From Planctomycetota bacterium (GTDB lineage Bacteria > Planctomycetota > Phycisphaerae > UBA1845 > UTPLA1): a stretch of DNA of 64,000 bases. Shown here in pieces: positions 1 through 8,354 of this stretch (the first letter of the stretch is position 1; each line of letters begins with the position of its first letter). A model generated the notes under the pieces. The model searched no databases. It worked only from the letters and a program-made list of their open reading frames with translations, and was not told the origin of the DNA. Made by a program: the position numbers and the translations under genes. The DNA is taken from positions 86,401 to 150,400 of the forward strand of contig JADJRI010000008.1 in assembly GCA_016712275.1 (NCBI GenBank), given 5' to 3'.

Positions 1-2
1 TG

Positions 3-383
3 CCCGAACCCATCGACGTCACCCACATCTCCATCACCGACGACGAAGGCAACGAAGTCATACAGGACTATCACGTCCCCTTCGGCAACGGCTACGTCTA
101 TTTCGCCCGAAACGACGGCCATCAATGGCTGCCGGGCGACTACACCGTTCGATTCATCGGTTTCAACGGCATGGGCGCATCGACCCTGTACGAAGGAAGT
201 GTCACAGTTCCAGCACTCGAAGTCGCGCCCGCGCCGAACACCGCCGGTCGCTCCGGCGCGCCGGCCATTCAGCGGCCGCCCGCCCCGCCCGCCTCGATCA
301 TCGCCGACAACGGCAAATCCGCCGCGGTGCTGCTCAGGCATGCCGAGGCCGCCACGGAAACGGCGACCGACAAGAAAAACTGA
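3..383 (+). CDS. C-terminal end of an unrecognised protein (partial)
   Basis: The reading frame is open from the left window edge and stops at 381-383, giving about 126 residues. The N-terminus lies outside the window. The first half reads like a beta-sandwich segment (alternating V/I/F/Y with G and D turns, for example YTVRFIGFNGMG). The tail is rich in Pro and Ala (RPPAPPASIIADNGK) and looks like a disordered linker. No catalytic motif or family was recognised. A strong hairpin follows 58 bases after the stop, which supports a real gene end. Function unknown. Confidence 0.6.
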   Translation, partial: PEPIDVTHISITDDEGNEVIQDYHVPFGNGYVYFARNDGHQWLPGDYTVRFIGFNGMGASTLYEGSVTVPALEVAPAPNTAGRSGAPAIQRPPAPPASIIADNGKSAAVLLRHAEAATETATDKKN

Positions 384-440
384 TTTCGGCGAAGCAGCAA
401 AGCAATCGCGTGCGGTAGGCCGATCTCCATGAAACCAAAA

Positions 441-481
441 AGCCGGTGCGGCCGGGATCATCGATCCAAGCCGCACCGGCT
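441..481. terminator. Bidirectional hairpin terminator between convergent genes
   Basis: A perfect 12-bp stem, AGCCGGTGCGGC (441-452) pairing with GCCGCACCGGCT (470-481), encloses a 17-base loop. A-rich sequence (AAACCAAAA) lies on the left and TTCATTTATG on the right. It sits between the plus-strand gene ending at 383 and the minus-strand gene ending at 511, where a shared terminator is expected. Confidence 0.75.
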
Positions 482-510
482 TCATTTATGCCAAACGCAT
501 TTGAACCGGA

Positions 511-1485
511 TCATCCCGGCCGCAAACCGACGCGAATGACCTCGCCGCGAAGCTGCACATCCACCAGCGTAAAGCGATACCATCGACCGGATTTCCCGCG
601 AAAGAGCTTTGACTGGCCTTCCTTCATATCGCGAATCTTCTGAACCCGCTCATCACCATCGTCCAGGTCGACATCTACCGTGCGGTCGTCGTTAACATCG
701 CGCAGTTTCATGTAAATCCCGTCGGCCAATCGCAATCGCTCGGGAAACTGCTTTTCATCGCGACTCAGCGTATACATAACGGTGTAATTGGTCATGTCAT
801 CCGGCGATTCCGTCGTCGGCTGCGGCTCTGCCGATCCACGCGACGGCGCCTGATAGTGTCGTGCCGGCGGCGCTCGATAGGTCCTCGGCGGCGCTTTATA
901 GGTGCGGGGCGGTTCCGTTCTACGATCCTGCCGGGATGCGACCGGCTCCATGGCAATAGGTGCAGACTCTTCGACCGGCTTCGGCTGCGGCTCGTAAACG
1001 CGCTCGTTTCTGGACGCGACCTGCCTTGGCTCATCCTTTGTCGTGGCCTGCGGAACCGAAGCAACCTGCACCTTGCCGGTTCGCTCCCATTCCCTTTGTG
1101 CCGACGCGACGGCATCCGGATGCTCGGTCTCAAGCTGCCGCAGAAACTCCGCCATGCCCGGCTGATCCGGCCGGATATCCAGCGACTTCACGCCCATGCG
1201 CCAGGCCTCGCCATACTCGCCTTTGGACGCCGCGATGCGCGACTGCGAATCCCAGTAGGCCGCCGCCGTCGGCGCAAGCCGCTTCAGCGCCGATACAACC
1301 CGCACATCGCCCGGATCCTGACGCGCCGCCTGACAATATGCGTCATACGCGATATGTGCGTCGCCGCGCTCCTCAGCCGCGCCGGCCGATCGAACCGTCC
1401 GGTTGTTCGCGCCGGTGCAACCCGCCGCGACAAGCAGCAGGGGCATCAGGCTTCGCAATCCAAGTTGGTGCCAATATCTTGACAT
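511..1485 (-). CDS. Secreted lipoprotein with TPR-like N-terminal half, function unknown
   Basis: The ATG at 1483-1485 is chosen because the product then begins with a signal peptide ending in a lipobox (LLLVAAGC), so export and lipid anchoring are expected. Upstream codons in this frame lie inside the preceding gene. The mature protein (324 aa total) has a helical, TPR-like region (about residues 35-120), a Pro/Arg-rich linker with PPRTY-type repeats (about 175-215) and a compact C-terminal beta-rich domain (about 225-324). The start is 2 bases after the stop of the hydrolase-like gene, so the two are probably co-transcribed and coupled. No enzyme motif was seen. Confidence 0.7.
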   Translation of the reverse strand: MSRYWHQLGLRSLMPLLLVAAGCTGANNRTVRSAGAAEERGDAHIAYDAYCQAARQDPGDVRVVSALKRLAPTAAAYWDSQSRIAASKGEYGEAWRMGVKSLDIRPDQPGMAEFLRQLETEHPDAVASAQREWERTGKVQVASVPQATTKDEPRQVASRNERVYEPQPKPVEESAPIAMEPVASRQDRRTEPPRTYKAPPRTYRAPPARHYQAPSRGSAEPQPTTESPDDMTNYTVMYTLSRDEKQFPERLRLADGIYMKLRDVNDDRTVDVDLDDGDERVQKIRDMKEGQSKLFRGKSGRWYRFTLVDVQLRGEVIRVGLRPG

Positions 1486-1487
1486 CT

Positions 1488-2264
1488 TCAATCCATTCCC
1501 CCCGACGAGGATATCACCATCGGCCGGTCCAGCGGAAACGGCCCATCCGCCATCAGCCGCGGCGCGATCACCGCCCGGATGAATTTCGGATTCGTCGCCG
1601 CCACATGCCCGCCATCCCAATCGTATGCCAGATACGCCGGTTTCCACGGCAGATTCACCACGCGACGATAGGCCGCGATCGTTTCGCTCTTGCGCTTGCG
1701 CGGCCGCCGAAAGCCCGTCGACCCCGCCGGCGATCCGTCCCTGCCGTCGGCATTTACGCCGAGCGAATTAAGAATAGCATCCGATCGGCTCACGGTGTTG
1801 TACAGACAGCCCGATACTCGCTGCATCGCCGCAGTCAAATCGTGATTCGCCGATGCGGACGAAGACAGCAGCACCACATGCTTCACCTTAACGGACGCTG
1901 GTAGCTGCTCGATCGCATGAAGCACAACCGCCGTTCCCGCCGACAGCCCCATCACGAAAATGTCGGCATGCGGATGCTGGTTGTGGAATTTCTGAATGCG
2001 TTTGGAAAGCCCCCGCGCGACGCCCTTGTTCCGCGCTGCGATCAAATGGTCCGTGCCCGGTCCCAGTAGCGTGCTCCAGCCGTATCGCTCGAACTCGCCG
2101 TCGAACTTTGCCTGCCGCAGCCCCGATTGCACGCTGGAACTGCCGGCATACCAGCCCGCGCCGTCGCAAAAATACACAATGGACATGATCGGCTTGGCCG
2201 CCGCACAGCCGCTCGATAAGGAAAGGAAAATCAGAATAGAAAACGAGCGCCGCGCAATGTGCAT
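1488..2264 (-). CDS. Alpha/beta-hydrolase-like lipoprotein
   Basis: Starting at the ATG at 2262-2264 gives a signal peptide with a lipobox (LSLSSGC, Cys20); earlier in-frame starts would bury it. The 258-residue product has a nucleophile elbow GLSAG with Ser108, preceded by a hydrophobic strand (DIFVM), and a candidate catalytic His220 in DWDGGHVA near the end. That order fits a serine hydrolase of the alpha/beta fold; the acid residue cannot be fixed by eye. Substrate unknown. It lies between a ferredoxin gene (61 bases upstream) and a lipoprotein gene (2 bases downstream), all on the same strand. Confidence 0.65.
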   Translation of the reverse strand: MHIARRSFSILIFLSLSSGCAAAKPIMSIVYFCDGAGWYAGSSSVQSGLRQAKFDGEFERYGWSTLLGPGTDHLIAARNKGVARGLSKRIQKFHNQHPHADIFVMGLSAGTAVVLHAIEQLPASVKVKHVVLLSSSASANHDLTAAMQRVSGCLYNTVSRSDAILNSLGVNADGRDGSPAGSTGFRRPRKRKSETIAAYRRVVNLPWKPAYLAYDWDGGHVAATNPKFIRAVIAPRLMADGPFPLDRPMVISSSGGMD

Positions 2265-2325
2265 GCAGCCCCAACGGGGTTTTGCGCGAGGACGATTCAA
2301 ATGCCGGCTCCGCCGCATCGTCGGG

Positions 2326-2679
2326 TTAAACGCCGCCCGGTTCGGGCACGTCCCAACCTTTGTCTTTTTCCTGTTGCTGGATCTCTTCGAGGGAGTGGGC
2401 GCCGGGAAGCGCATCCTTCTTTTCTGTGATGTTCTTGCCGGACTTGAACAGATCCGCGTTCTTCTTGGTCCATTCCGCGTACGGCGCCGGAACCTCGTCT
2501 TCCGTATAAATCGCGTGAATCGGACATTCTGGCACGCAAAGGCCGCAGTCGATGCAGGTGTCGGGATCGATCACCAGCATGGCCGGGTTTTCGGTTTCCC
2601 AGAAACATTCAACGGGGCAAACCGTGGCGCAATCCGTATAGCGACAATCCACACAGCGACCGGTCACGACGTGAGTCAT
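2326..2679 (-). CDS. fdxA: 7Fe ferredoxin (3Fe-4S/4Fe-4S), FdxA-like
   Basis: This is a small (117 aa) electron carrier. The N-terminal motif CVDCRYTDCATVCPVECF (from Cys9) carries the C-x7-C-x3-CP spacing typical of the 3Fe-4S plus 4Fe-4S ferredoxins. The second motif CIDCGLCVPECP supplies the other cluster. Length, the MTHVVTGRC opening and the acidic C-terminal tail match the FdxA family. The redox partner is not evident. It is the first gene of a probable three-gene minus-strand unit with the hydrolase-like and lipoprotein genes. The start is the only ATG before the first cysteine. Confidence 0.9.
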   Translation of the reverse strand: MTHVVTGRCVDCRYTDCATVCPVECFWETENPAMLVIDPDTCIDCGLCVPECPIHAIYTEDEVPAPYAEWTKKNADLFKSGKNITEKKDALPGAHSLEEIQQQEKDKGWDVPEPGGV

Positions 2680-3003
2680 GGCGTGTTCCTCTATTTAGAC
2701 GACCTCGCGGGCGATGTCCTTAGTTCAAATGGGGCATTTCCCCAATCCCGCGTGCGGTCAGGTGGTGTTTTATCACATATGCGATGCTGGGCGTCAATAC
2801 GCCTCGGGCGGCCGTTTTCCGAATCCAACCCGTTTCCTGAGACAAAACGACCCCGGCACACAGCAAATGAAAAATTGAAAATGAAAAATGAAAAAATGGG
2901 CTCCAAATACGGAATCCGGCTCCCACAAATCACTGTTGTCCGCAATAATCCCGATCACTTTTTGCATTTTTCATTTTCCATTTTTCATTCGTCCGGAGTC
3001 CCT
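2680..3003. other. Intergenic region between divergent fdxA and speB
   Basis: There is no coding feature here. The fdxA-proximal half is ordinary GC-rich spacer. The speB-proximal half holds an AT-rich inverted repeat described separately. Promoters for both genes are expected here but no confident -35/-10 pair was identified. Confidence 0.5.
2865..2990. repeat. AT-rich inverted repeat of AAAATG-type words
   Basis: The left arm 2865-2896 (repeats of the word GAAAAATG) is an almost perfect inverse of the right arm 2959-2990 (TTTTTCATTTTCCATTTTTC). Roughly 28 of 30 positions pair across a loop of about 62 bases. It ends 13 bases before the speB start codon. It belongs to a group of short-period intergenic repeats seen elsewhere in the window. 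Confidence 0.6.
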
Positions 3004-3888
3004 ATGTCGAGCCAGCCCGATAACTTCCTCGGCCTCCCCGAACCCTACGCCGACTACAAACGCGCCAAGTATGCCATCCTCTCCGTTCCCTATGACAGCA
3101 CCGTCAGCTTTCAGGTCGGCACGCGCGGCGGCCCCCGTGCAATTATCACCTCCAGCCAGCAGGTCGAGCTCTTCGACGAAGAATATGGCCGCGAATTCTT
3201 CGAACCCGGTATCGCCACCCTCGACCCGCTTTTTCCCAACATGGCCGGCCCGGAAGAGATGCACGCCGACATCTTCGACGCCGCCAAAAAAGTCGTGCGC
3301 GACGGCAAATTCCTCATCACCCTCGGCGGCGAGCACTCCATCACCAGCGCCCTCGTCCGTGCGGTCATGCAAAAGCACAAAAAGCTCAGCGTCCTCCAGA
3401 TCGACGCCCACGCCGACCTGCGCGACGAATACGAAGGCACCAAGTTCAGCCATGCCGCAGTCATGCGCCGCGTGCTGGACTACAAAGTGCCGGTTGTTCC
3501 CGTCGGAATCCGCAACTACAGCCTCGACGAACACCGCTTCATGAAGAAAAATAACTTCAAGCCCATCTCCGCCCGCGAGACGCGCAACAACCCCGACTGG
3601 ATCATGCAAGCCGTCGACTCGCTCAGCGACAACGTCTATGTCACCATCGACATCGACGGCCTCGACCCCGCCTACGCCCCCGGCACCGGCACCCCCGAAC
3701 CGGGCGGCCTCGATTGGTTTCAGGTCACCGACCTGCTCAAAGCCACGGCCATGGCACGCAACATCGTCGCGGCCGACGTCGTCGAAGTGCTCCCCCTGCC
3801 CGGCAGCGCCCAAACGGAATTCCTGGCGGCAAAGCTGATCTACAAGCTCATCGCCCACATCGAAGGCAATCGATCATCAAAGTCGTAG
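3004..3888 (+). CDS. speB: Agmatinase / ureohydrolase family protein
   Basis: This 294-residue protein has all the binuclear manganese ligands of the arginase/agmatinase family: GGEHS with His111, DAHAD (Asp134, His136, Asp138) and DIDGLDP (Asp216, Asp218). Ureohydrolases release urea from agmatine, guanidinobutyrate or related guanidino compounds in the cytoplasm. The motif pattern and length fit agmatinase (polyamine route) best, but substrate cannot be proved and no arginine decarboxylase is nearby. The start ATGTCGAGC at 3004 gives the normal family length; the frame is open far upstream but non-coding. The gene is followed 10 bases later by a REP-type element. Confidence 0.85.
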   Translation: MSSQPDNFLGLPEPYADYKRAKYAILSVPYDSTVSFQVGTRGGPRAIITSSQQVELFDEEYGREFFEPGIATLDPLFPNMAGPEEMHADIFDAAKKVVRDGKFLITLGGEHSITSALVRAVMQKHKKLSVLQIDAHADLRDEYEGTKFSHAAVMRRVLDYKVPVVPVGIRNYSLDEHRFMKKNNFKPISARETRNNPDWIMQAVDSLSDNVYVTIDIDGLDPAYAPGTGTPEPGGLDWFQVTDLLKATAMARNIVAADVVEVLPLPGSAQTEFLAAKLIYKLIAHIEGNRSSKS

Positions 3889-3897
3889 CGTGGGCGT

Positions 3898-3936
3898 GGG
3901 TGGCCCAGGTGTACTCACCTGGGGTCTCGATTAATT
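3898..3936 (+). repeat. Left end of REP-transposase element
   Basis: It holds the palindrome CCCAGGTG (3904-3911), loop TACT, CACCTGGG (3916-3923), and ends with GATTAATT. It is inverted relative to 4624-4662 with about 34 of 39 positions matching. The transposase coding sequence ends inside this repeat. Confidence 0.75.
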
Positions 3937-4577
3937 TCTGCCGCATGCGACCAAAATGCAGAGTGATTTTTCCTTGAATGAATGTGTTGCACCCCTAACC
4001 ACTCCACTGGCCACTTCCCGTTCCAATCCATCGCCAGCACCGGCCGATCGTTCAATTCATAAAACCGAAAGCTGCTCCACCGCCAATCCGCGGCTCCATC
4101 GACCAGCCCGCGCGTAATCGGATTCTTGTGACAATAGTCGATTTTCTCGATCAGCGTTTTGAAGTTCGTATTATTGAAGTCGTGCCCGCGCGTGTTAGAA
4201 ATGCACAGCTTCGGATACTCACCATGCGCCCAGCGATTCAATGGCTCGCACCAAAAACTCGCCTTCTTTCGCCATATCTCCCGCAAACACCGCTTCCCTT
4301 CAAGCCCGATGTACTTCTTGAAACGATGCAGCAGCAATGAAATGGGAATCGGTGTCTCTTCACCCCGCGAATGCGGATAAACAATGAAGTGCATGTGATC
4401 CGGCATGATGACGTACGCAATCATGCATATCCGATATTCGGTCTGCAGCAATCGAAAGCCGTCAATGACAACCCGTTTCATGTCATCGTGCCAGAGGAAT
4501 GACAGCTTGCGATAACACGAAATCGTCCAGAAGTGAATGTGACCGGCCTCATCAAAACGACGCAATCGCGAGGGCAT
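3915..4577 (-). CDS. REP-associated tyrosine transposase (Y1/HUH family)
   Basis: The 220-aa single-strand endonuclease/transposase has the HUH metal motif H61-M-H63 in IMPDHMHFIV and the catalytic tyrosine Tyr148 in DYCHKNPITRGLV, the signature order of RAYT/TnpA-REP proteins. The YxHxNPxxRGLV segment is followed by a WRWSSFRFY motif, also usual for the family. The frame appears intact, so the copy may be active. The ATG at 4575-4577 lies just inside the right inverted end, and the stop falls in the left inverted end, as expected for a self-contained element. Confidence 0.88.
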   Translation of the reverse strand: MPSRLRRFDEAGHIHFWTISCYRKLSFLWHDDMKRVVIDGFRLLQTEYRICMIAYVIMPDHMHFIVYPHSRGEETPIPISLLLHRFKKYIGLEGKRCLREIWRKKASFWCEPLNRWAHGEYPKLCISNTRGHDFNNTNFKTLIEKIDYCHKNPITRGLVDGAADWRWSSFRFYELNDRPVLAMDWNGKWPVEWLGVQHIHSRKNHSAFWSHAAEINRDPR

Positions 4578-4623
4578 GCCCGCAATTGTAATTGTTCATA
4601 TCAACAGCACCACTCGCGCAGGC

Positions 4624-4662
4624 AATTAATCAATCCCCCAGGTGAGTACACCCGGGCCACCC
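4624..4662 (-). repeat. Right end of REP-transposase element
   Basis: This is the inverted counterpart of 3898-3936. Its palindrome CCCAGGTG (4637-4644), loop AGTA, CACCCGGG (4649-4656) has one mismatch in the stem. Confidence 0.75.
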
Positions 4663-4735
4663 GGCCGCCGAGTCTTCGCGCGGCGTGACACGCCCGTTAC
4701 ACCACACAAGCGCGGAATGATGTACACTCAAAATC

Positions 4736-5170
4736 ATGAGTGCAGTATTTTCTCTCATGCTGCTTTCCCGAATTATGCAAGCCAGCACGCCACCACTGCA
4801 CGACGACAACCTTCGCATCCACCCGGCCCACCCCGGCTACTACGAACCCATCGTCAATTTCGCCGACCCGCAGGAACCCTTGCGCTCAGGCCCCTTCTGC
4901 TGTGACACCCCGGTCATCGACTTCGGTCGAATCCGCGCGGGCCAGAACCTCTGGGTCACATTCCCCGTCACCAACTCCGGCGACCGGACGATCATGGTTC
5001 GCGCCCTGCAGGGCTGTTCCTGTACCAACTCCCCCATCGGCCCGCTGATCCTCGAGCCGGGCCAAACCGGCGAATTCCAATTGACTCTAAGTACCAAGAA
5101 CGGCAACGGCCCGATTAGAAAGACCATGACCATCAAAGTCATCGCCGAATTCGACGTGCAGTCCAATTAA
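4736..5170 (+). CDS. DUF1573 domain protein
   Basis: The 144-residue protein has one DUF1573-type beta-sandwich: DFGRIRAG, then VTNSGDRTIMVRALQGCSC, and a closing LEPGQTGEFQLTL strand. The family is related to ASPM/SPD-2/Hydin immunoglobulin-like domains and is common in Bacteroidetes and Planctomycetes as an exported protein of unknown role. The N-terminus from the ATG at 4736 has a short hydrophobic stretch (VFSLMLLS), which could act as a weak signal. The CSC motif is typical of the family. It is a single-gene unit after the REP element. Confidence 0.7.
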   Translation: MSAVFSLMLLSRIMQASTPPLHDDNLRIHPAHPGYYEPIVNFADPQEPLRSGPFCCDTPVIDFGRIRAGQNLWVTFPVTNSGDRTIMVRALQGCSCTNSPIGPLILEPGQTGEFQLTLSTKNGNGPIRKTMTIKVIAEFDVQSN

Positions 5171-5272
5171 CCTGAACAGCAAAAACACTCTCAATCGCCA
5201 AATCACCAAATCGCAATATCGCCAAATCCCATGACCGTGTAATTCTCATACCTAACTAATTCCAAATGTAAC

Positions 5273-5300
5273 TTGACAAATCCCCGGCTTGGTCTATCTT
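5273..5300 (+). promoter_or_regulatory. Candidate sigma70-type promoter
   Basis: TTGACA (5273-5278) is followed after 16 bases by TATCTT (5295-5300). It is oriented toward the collagen-like S74 gene, implying a leader of about 480 bases. This is motif evidence only. Confidence 0.4.
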
Positions 5301-5501
5301 GAACCATGCACCCCACACCCGCCATATCACGCCCTTCGTTCGTCCGCTCCGCCTCCCATTCCGGCATTGCAGCGTTTTCTCAACCGCCAAATCGCCAGTT
5401 CGCCCAATCGCCAGATCATTCCCAAGCTGAATCTATGTGGAGGTTTGCGCGCGGCAAAACAAGGGTCGCCGCCAATGGTCACACGACCGAACCCATTACA
5501 A

Positions 5502-5590
5502 GAAAACAACTTATGAAATCATCGCACCGTGAAATTCAGGTGAAAATGACACTGAATCAGCCCCTGAAGACGCATCATGCGTTCACCCTC
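5502..5590 (+). repeat. Dispersed repeat, copy 1
   Basis: This copy resembles the reverse complement of 12782-12871. The core TGAAAATGACACTGAATCAG matches TGAAAATGAC-type sequence there at about 46 of 61 positions by eye. It also carries a conserved translation (KMT.N.P.KTH..FT), so a short coding element cannot be excluded. Confidence 0.5.
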
Positions 5591-5787
5591 ACACCGACCG
5601 CCTCGCAATCCCAAACCCTTTTTCAACAAAATCGACAATTTCTCGATCTTCTGGCAAGTCCCCCGGCCCCTTTTTGCGTATATGGAAATGAAAGGCCGCA
5701 TCCGCACGCTCAATTCGTCTCATCGACGCTATCCGTCCATTCGCGGCCGCACCGTTCTCGTTTCGCAAAGCAAGAAGGAGACTGACC

Positions 5788-6819
5788 ATGTCATCTGCCA
5801 CCCATCGATTCGGCTTGGCCGCTATCGGTTTCGGATTCATCCTGAATCTCTCGGTCTGCACCGGTTGCCAAACCGACATGCCCGCCGGCATGGGTCTTCC
5901 CGGCGATGTCGGCGATCCCGGGCCCGCCGGGCCGCAGGGCGCGCAAGGCGATCAAGGCCCAGTAGGACCAACCGGCCCGGAGGGCCCAGCCGGTACGGAT
6001 GCAAGCGTCACGGCCGGTGAAGGCATCACCATCGTCAACGGCGAAGTTGCTTTGGATACGAACATGACCGATGGCCGCTATTGGAGCCGGCATGGCAACG
6101 CAGGCATCGATCCGGCCGTCGACTGGTTCGGCACGTCGGACAATCAACCGTTGATTTTCAAGACCAACGGAGCAAAGCGATTTGAATTGGACGATTTCGG
6201 TTCCGTTCGTATCGGCGATCGGAACGAGGGCGCGGCACTCTCCTTTACGCCTGTCACCGGCTCCGCCGATCCCTATGTGGCGATGACGTTTTTGGATTCA
6301 AGCGGCAGCATATCCAAGCTGTTCTGCTATTGGGGTCGAATGTACATTCCGATCGGAAGGTTTGGCATCGGCCGCGACCCGACAACCAACGATCTCGAAG
6401 TCGGCGGCACCGCGTCGAAGGCGACGGCCGGAGACTGGCTCGGCAATTCCGACCGCCGCATCAAAACCGGCATCGAAACGGTGACTGGCGCCCTCGATAC
6501 ACTGGATCGCGTTCGGCTGGTCAACTTCCGATACACCGATGACTACCGCGCGACACACAAGGGCGTGCAGGATCGGCCCTACATGAGCGTCATCGCCCAG
6601 GAATTCCGCGAAGTTTTCCCCGACTATGTACAGGGCAGCGGCGAATTCCTCCCCAGCGGCGAGGAGATCCTGCAAATCGATCCCTTCCCGCTGACCATCT
6701 ACGCAGCCGCCGGCGTGCAGGAGCTGCACAAGAAAATGGAGCAGCAGGCGAAGAAGATCGAAGAACTCGAAGCCCGCCTCAATGCCATCACAGAGGCACT
6801 CGAATCGGGCTCGAAGTAA
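5788..6819 (+). CDS. Collagen-like surface protein with S74 intramolecular chaperone domain
   Basis: The order along 343 residues is: N-terminal hydrophobic export segment (about 8-27, ending CTGC, possibly a lipoprotein); about eleven Gly-X-Y collagen triplets (36-69); a beta-rich shaft (80-210); and a peptidase S74 / tail-spike chaperone domain starting NSDRRIKTGIE. There Ser221 and Lys226 correspond to the self-cleavage dyad of the family, followed by SVIAQEFREVFPDYV. The protein ends in a C-terminal coiled coil (310-335). S74 domains help trimerise fibres and then cut themselves off. A strong ribosome site (AAGGAG, 5774-5779) precedes the ATG. It probably forms a trimeric surface fibre. 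Confidence 0.8.
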   Translation: MSSATHRFGLAAIGFGFILNLSVCTGCQTDMPAGMGLPGDVGDPGPAGPQGAQGDQGPVGPTGPEGPAGTDASVTAGEGITIVNGEVALDTNMTDGRYWSRHGNAGIDPAVDWFGTSDNQPLIFKTNGAKRFELDDFGSVRIGDRNEGAALSFTPVTGSADPYVAMTFLDSSGSISKLFCYWGRMYIPIGRFGIGRDPTTNDLEVGGTASKATAGDWLGNSDRRIKTGIETVTGALDTLDRVRLVNFRYTDDYRATHKGVQDRPYMSVIAQEFREVFPDYVQGSGEFLPSGEEILQIDPFPLTIYAAAGVQELHKKMEQQAKKIEELEARLNAITEALESGSK

Positions 6820-6900
6820 ACAGTATTTCGGGTCGGATGTATGGATGCAGTTGCCGGCATTGGACTGAGTTTTGCAACGGCATTTGCAAACAAATTGCCG

Positions 6901-8223
6901 TCACTTTTGCAATCGCGGCTGAATCAAAATCCAATCAGAAGACGAGCCGTCCAACTGTTTGGGGTTCTCCGGCGGAATCATGAGCGCAATGGCCTCTCCC
7001 GACTTAACCGACACAATCGTGGAAATCCGCCGCACCTGCCAGGCCTTGACACCGGCCGCGTTCCAATTCGCGGGCGAAATGTCGTGCGGACCGGTGACCG
7101 CACTGCTGCCAAGCGGCAAGTCGAGAGGACCGACAAGTTCGAGGTCGATCCGAAAACGAACGGCGTCCTGATCTGGCGACCGGCCCGAATTGATCGCAAC
7201 ATTCAAGGCGAAGAAAGTGCCTTCGTGTGTCGGAGAAGACGGCGGCACTTGCCAGTGACTCTCCATTTTCATTTGATGATGAGTATCAGCCGTGCCGTTG
7301 AGACGGGACAATCTCGTGTAGCCGGGAACCGGTTTTTCGAATCCAGCAAACTCCGATTGACCAAAGTATGGAAACCGTACCGCCGATTTTCGAAACAATG
7401 CCTCAGCAGTGGCATTCATTCGAAAGACAACGGCGTCGATGGTATAGGTGCCGGCAATGGATTTGCGCACGTCCGCCAAAAGGTCGCGGATCTGCCGGTG
7501 CCCCCATTTTGTCTGGCAAATGATCAGTTCATTCTTCAAGGGTCGAATGTTCCCAACATTCCCGCCTGCGTCGCGCCAACTTTCCGGTTCGACCGTTTCC
7601 ATAATCAACCGGGCAAGCGGCCAACTGGGCGAGTTGCGCCGTTCATCATCGCCCTCGGCCTCGGGAGGTGGCTGAGAACGCGTGTCGCCCTCAGGCAAAA
7701 GGTCGCCGACGGAATAAACAACAAATGTCGTCTTTCTCGACAGGTCTTCCTTGGTCGAAACAAGAACAACTTCGTTCTCCACGACATACATCAACTCCAC
7801 TTCACCGCCGCCGACTTCATCGAGCAGCAATTGCAATGCACGACCAAGCTGCTCATTATTCAGTCGAATATTTACTTCATGATCTTTTTCAATGGCTTGA
7901 GCTTCCAGCGCCATCCAATTCGGAACAATGCTCAGGCCGGCAATCTCCCCCACTTTCTTCAGCGCGGATTCAAAGGACACTCCTTGAAACTTAATCGTTG
8001 GCACTTTCCTCTCCAGCTTTGCTTCGATCGCAGCCTCAGTGGCATTTTCACCAGTCAGGTTCGTTGCAGACGGTTCATTTGCGGAAAGGCTGCATTCGAA
8101 TGCCATGAAAACAAACGCGAATGCAAGCCAATGGAAGCAAAACGTCGTTGGCCGCAAACGCCAAGTGTTCAAAATGTTGCAAAGAAGGGCACTGGAATGC
8201 CGTTGCTTCGATGTCGTCGTCAT
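6901..8223 (-). CDS. Exported protein with STN/secretin-like N-terminal domain
   Basis: The ATG at 8221-8223 (MTTTSKQ) is preferred because CGGAG lies 6 bases upstream; an in-frame start 15 codons earlier lacks this. The 440-residue product has an N-terminal signal/anchor (FCFHWLAFAFVFMAF) followed by a region of the secretin/TonB short N-terminal type: KVPTIKFQGVSFESALKKVG, then NNEQLGRALQLLLDEV and VVLVSTKEDL. The remainder (about 150-440) is beta-rich and unrecognised; it does not show a clear secretin pore domain. Role unknown; perhaps an envelope protein that borrowed the domain. Confidence 0.65.
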   Translation of the reverse strand: MTTTSKQRHSSALLCNILNTWRLRPTTFCFHWLAFAFVFMAFECSLSANEPSATNLTGENATEAAIEAKLERKVPTIKFQGVSFESALKKVGEIAGLSIVPNWMALEAQAIEKDHEVNIRLNNEQLGRALQLLLDEVGGGEVELMYVVENEVVLVSTKEDLSRKTTFVVYSVGDLLPEGDTRSQPPPEAEGDDERRNSPSWPLARLIMETVEPESWRDAGGNVGNIRPLKNELIICQTKWGHRQIRDLLADVRKSIAGTYTIDAVVFRMNATAEALFRKSAVRFPYFGQSEFAGFEKPVPGYTRLSRLNGTADTHHQMKMESHWQVPPSSPTHEGTFFALNVAINSGRSPDQDAVRFRIDLELVGPLDLPLGSSAVTGPHDISPANWNAAGVKAWQVRRISTIVSVKSGEAIALMIPPENPKQLDGSSSDWILIQPRLQK

Positions 8224-8354
8224 TTTTTCTCTCCGGTGTGAATGACTGTGGCTTGTTTCGGCGGGCACTTCTGGCGGGACTGACTATGAATCATATTCAA
8301 CCGAGGCGTTGGCAGTCAATGAAATTCCCCTTTGTGTCTGCACTCAGCAATCGA

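Larger units (their letters stand above)
3898..4662. mobile_element. REP-associated transposase element with 39-bp inverted ends
   Basis: A Y1-type transposase gene is bracketed by inverted copies of one 39-base sequence (3898-3936 and 4624-4662). Each copy contains a small palindrome of the form CCCAGGTG-N4-CACCTGGG. The arrangement resembles the REP/RAYT systems known from proteobacteria, in which the transposase acts on its flanking palindromes. The element lies between speB and a DUF1573 gene and disrupts no visible gene. Target duplication was not evident. Confidence 0.75.
5171..5787. other. 617-base intergenic region with short-period repeats and a candidate promoter
   Basis: Two stretches of CGCCAAATC-type words lie at 5191-5229 and 5380-5417. 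A promoter-like pair sits at 5273-5300, and 5502-5590 is a copy of a dispersed repeat. An open frame (5306-5785) crosses the region but is partly made of these repeats and is not called a gene. The region is probably the long leader of the collagen-like gene. Confidence 0.5.

Noticed and set aside
2971..3858. 295-codon minus-strand frame antisense to speB
   Set aside because: Its composition is the mirror of the agmatinase gene; it has no independent motif.
5306..5785. 159-codon frame in the leader of the collagen-like gene
   Set aside because: About a third of it is short-period repeat; only the repeat copy at 5502-5590 has support.
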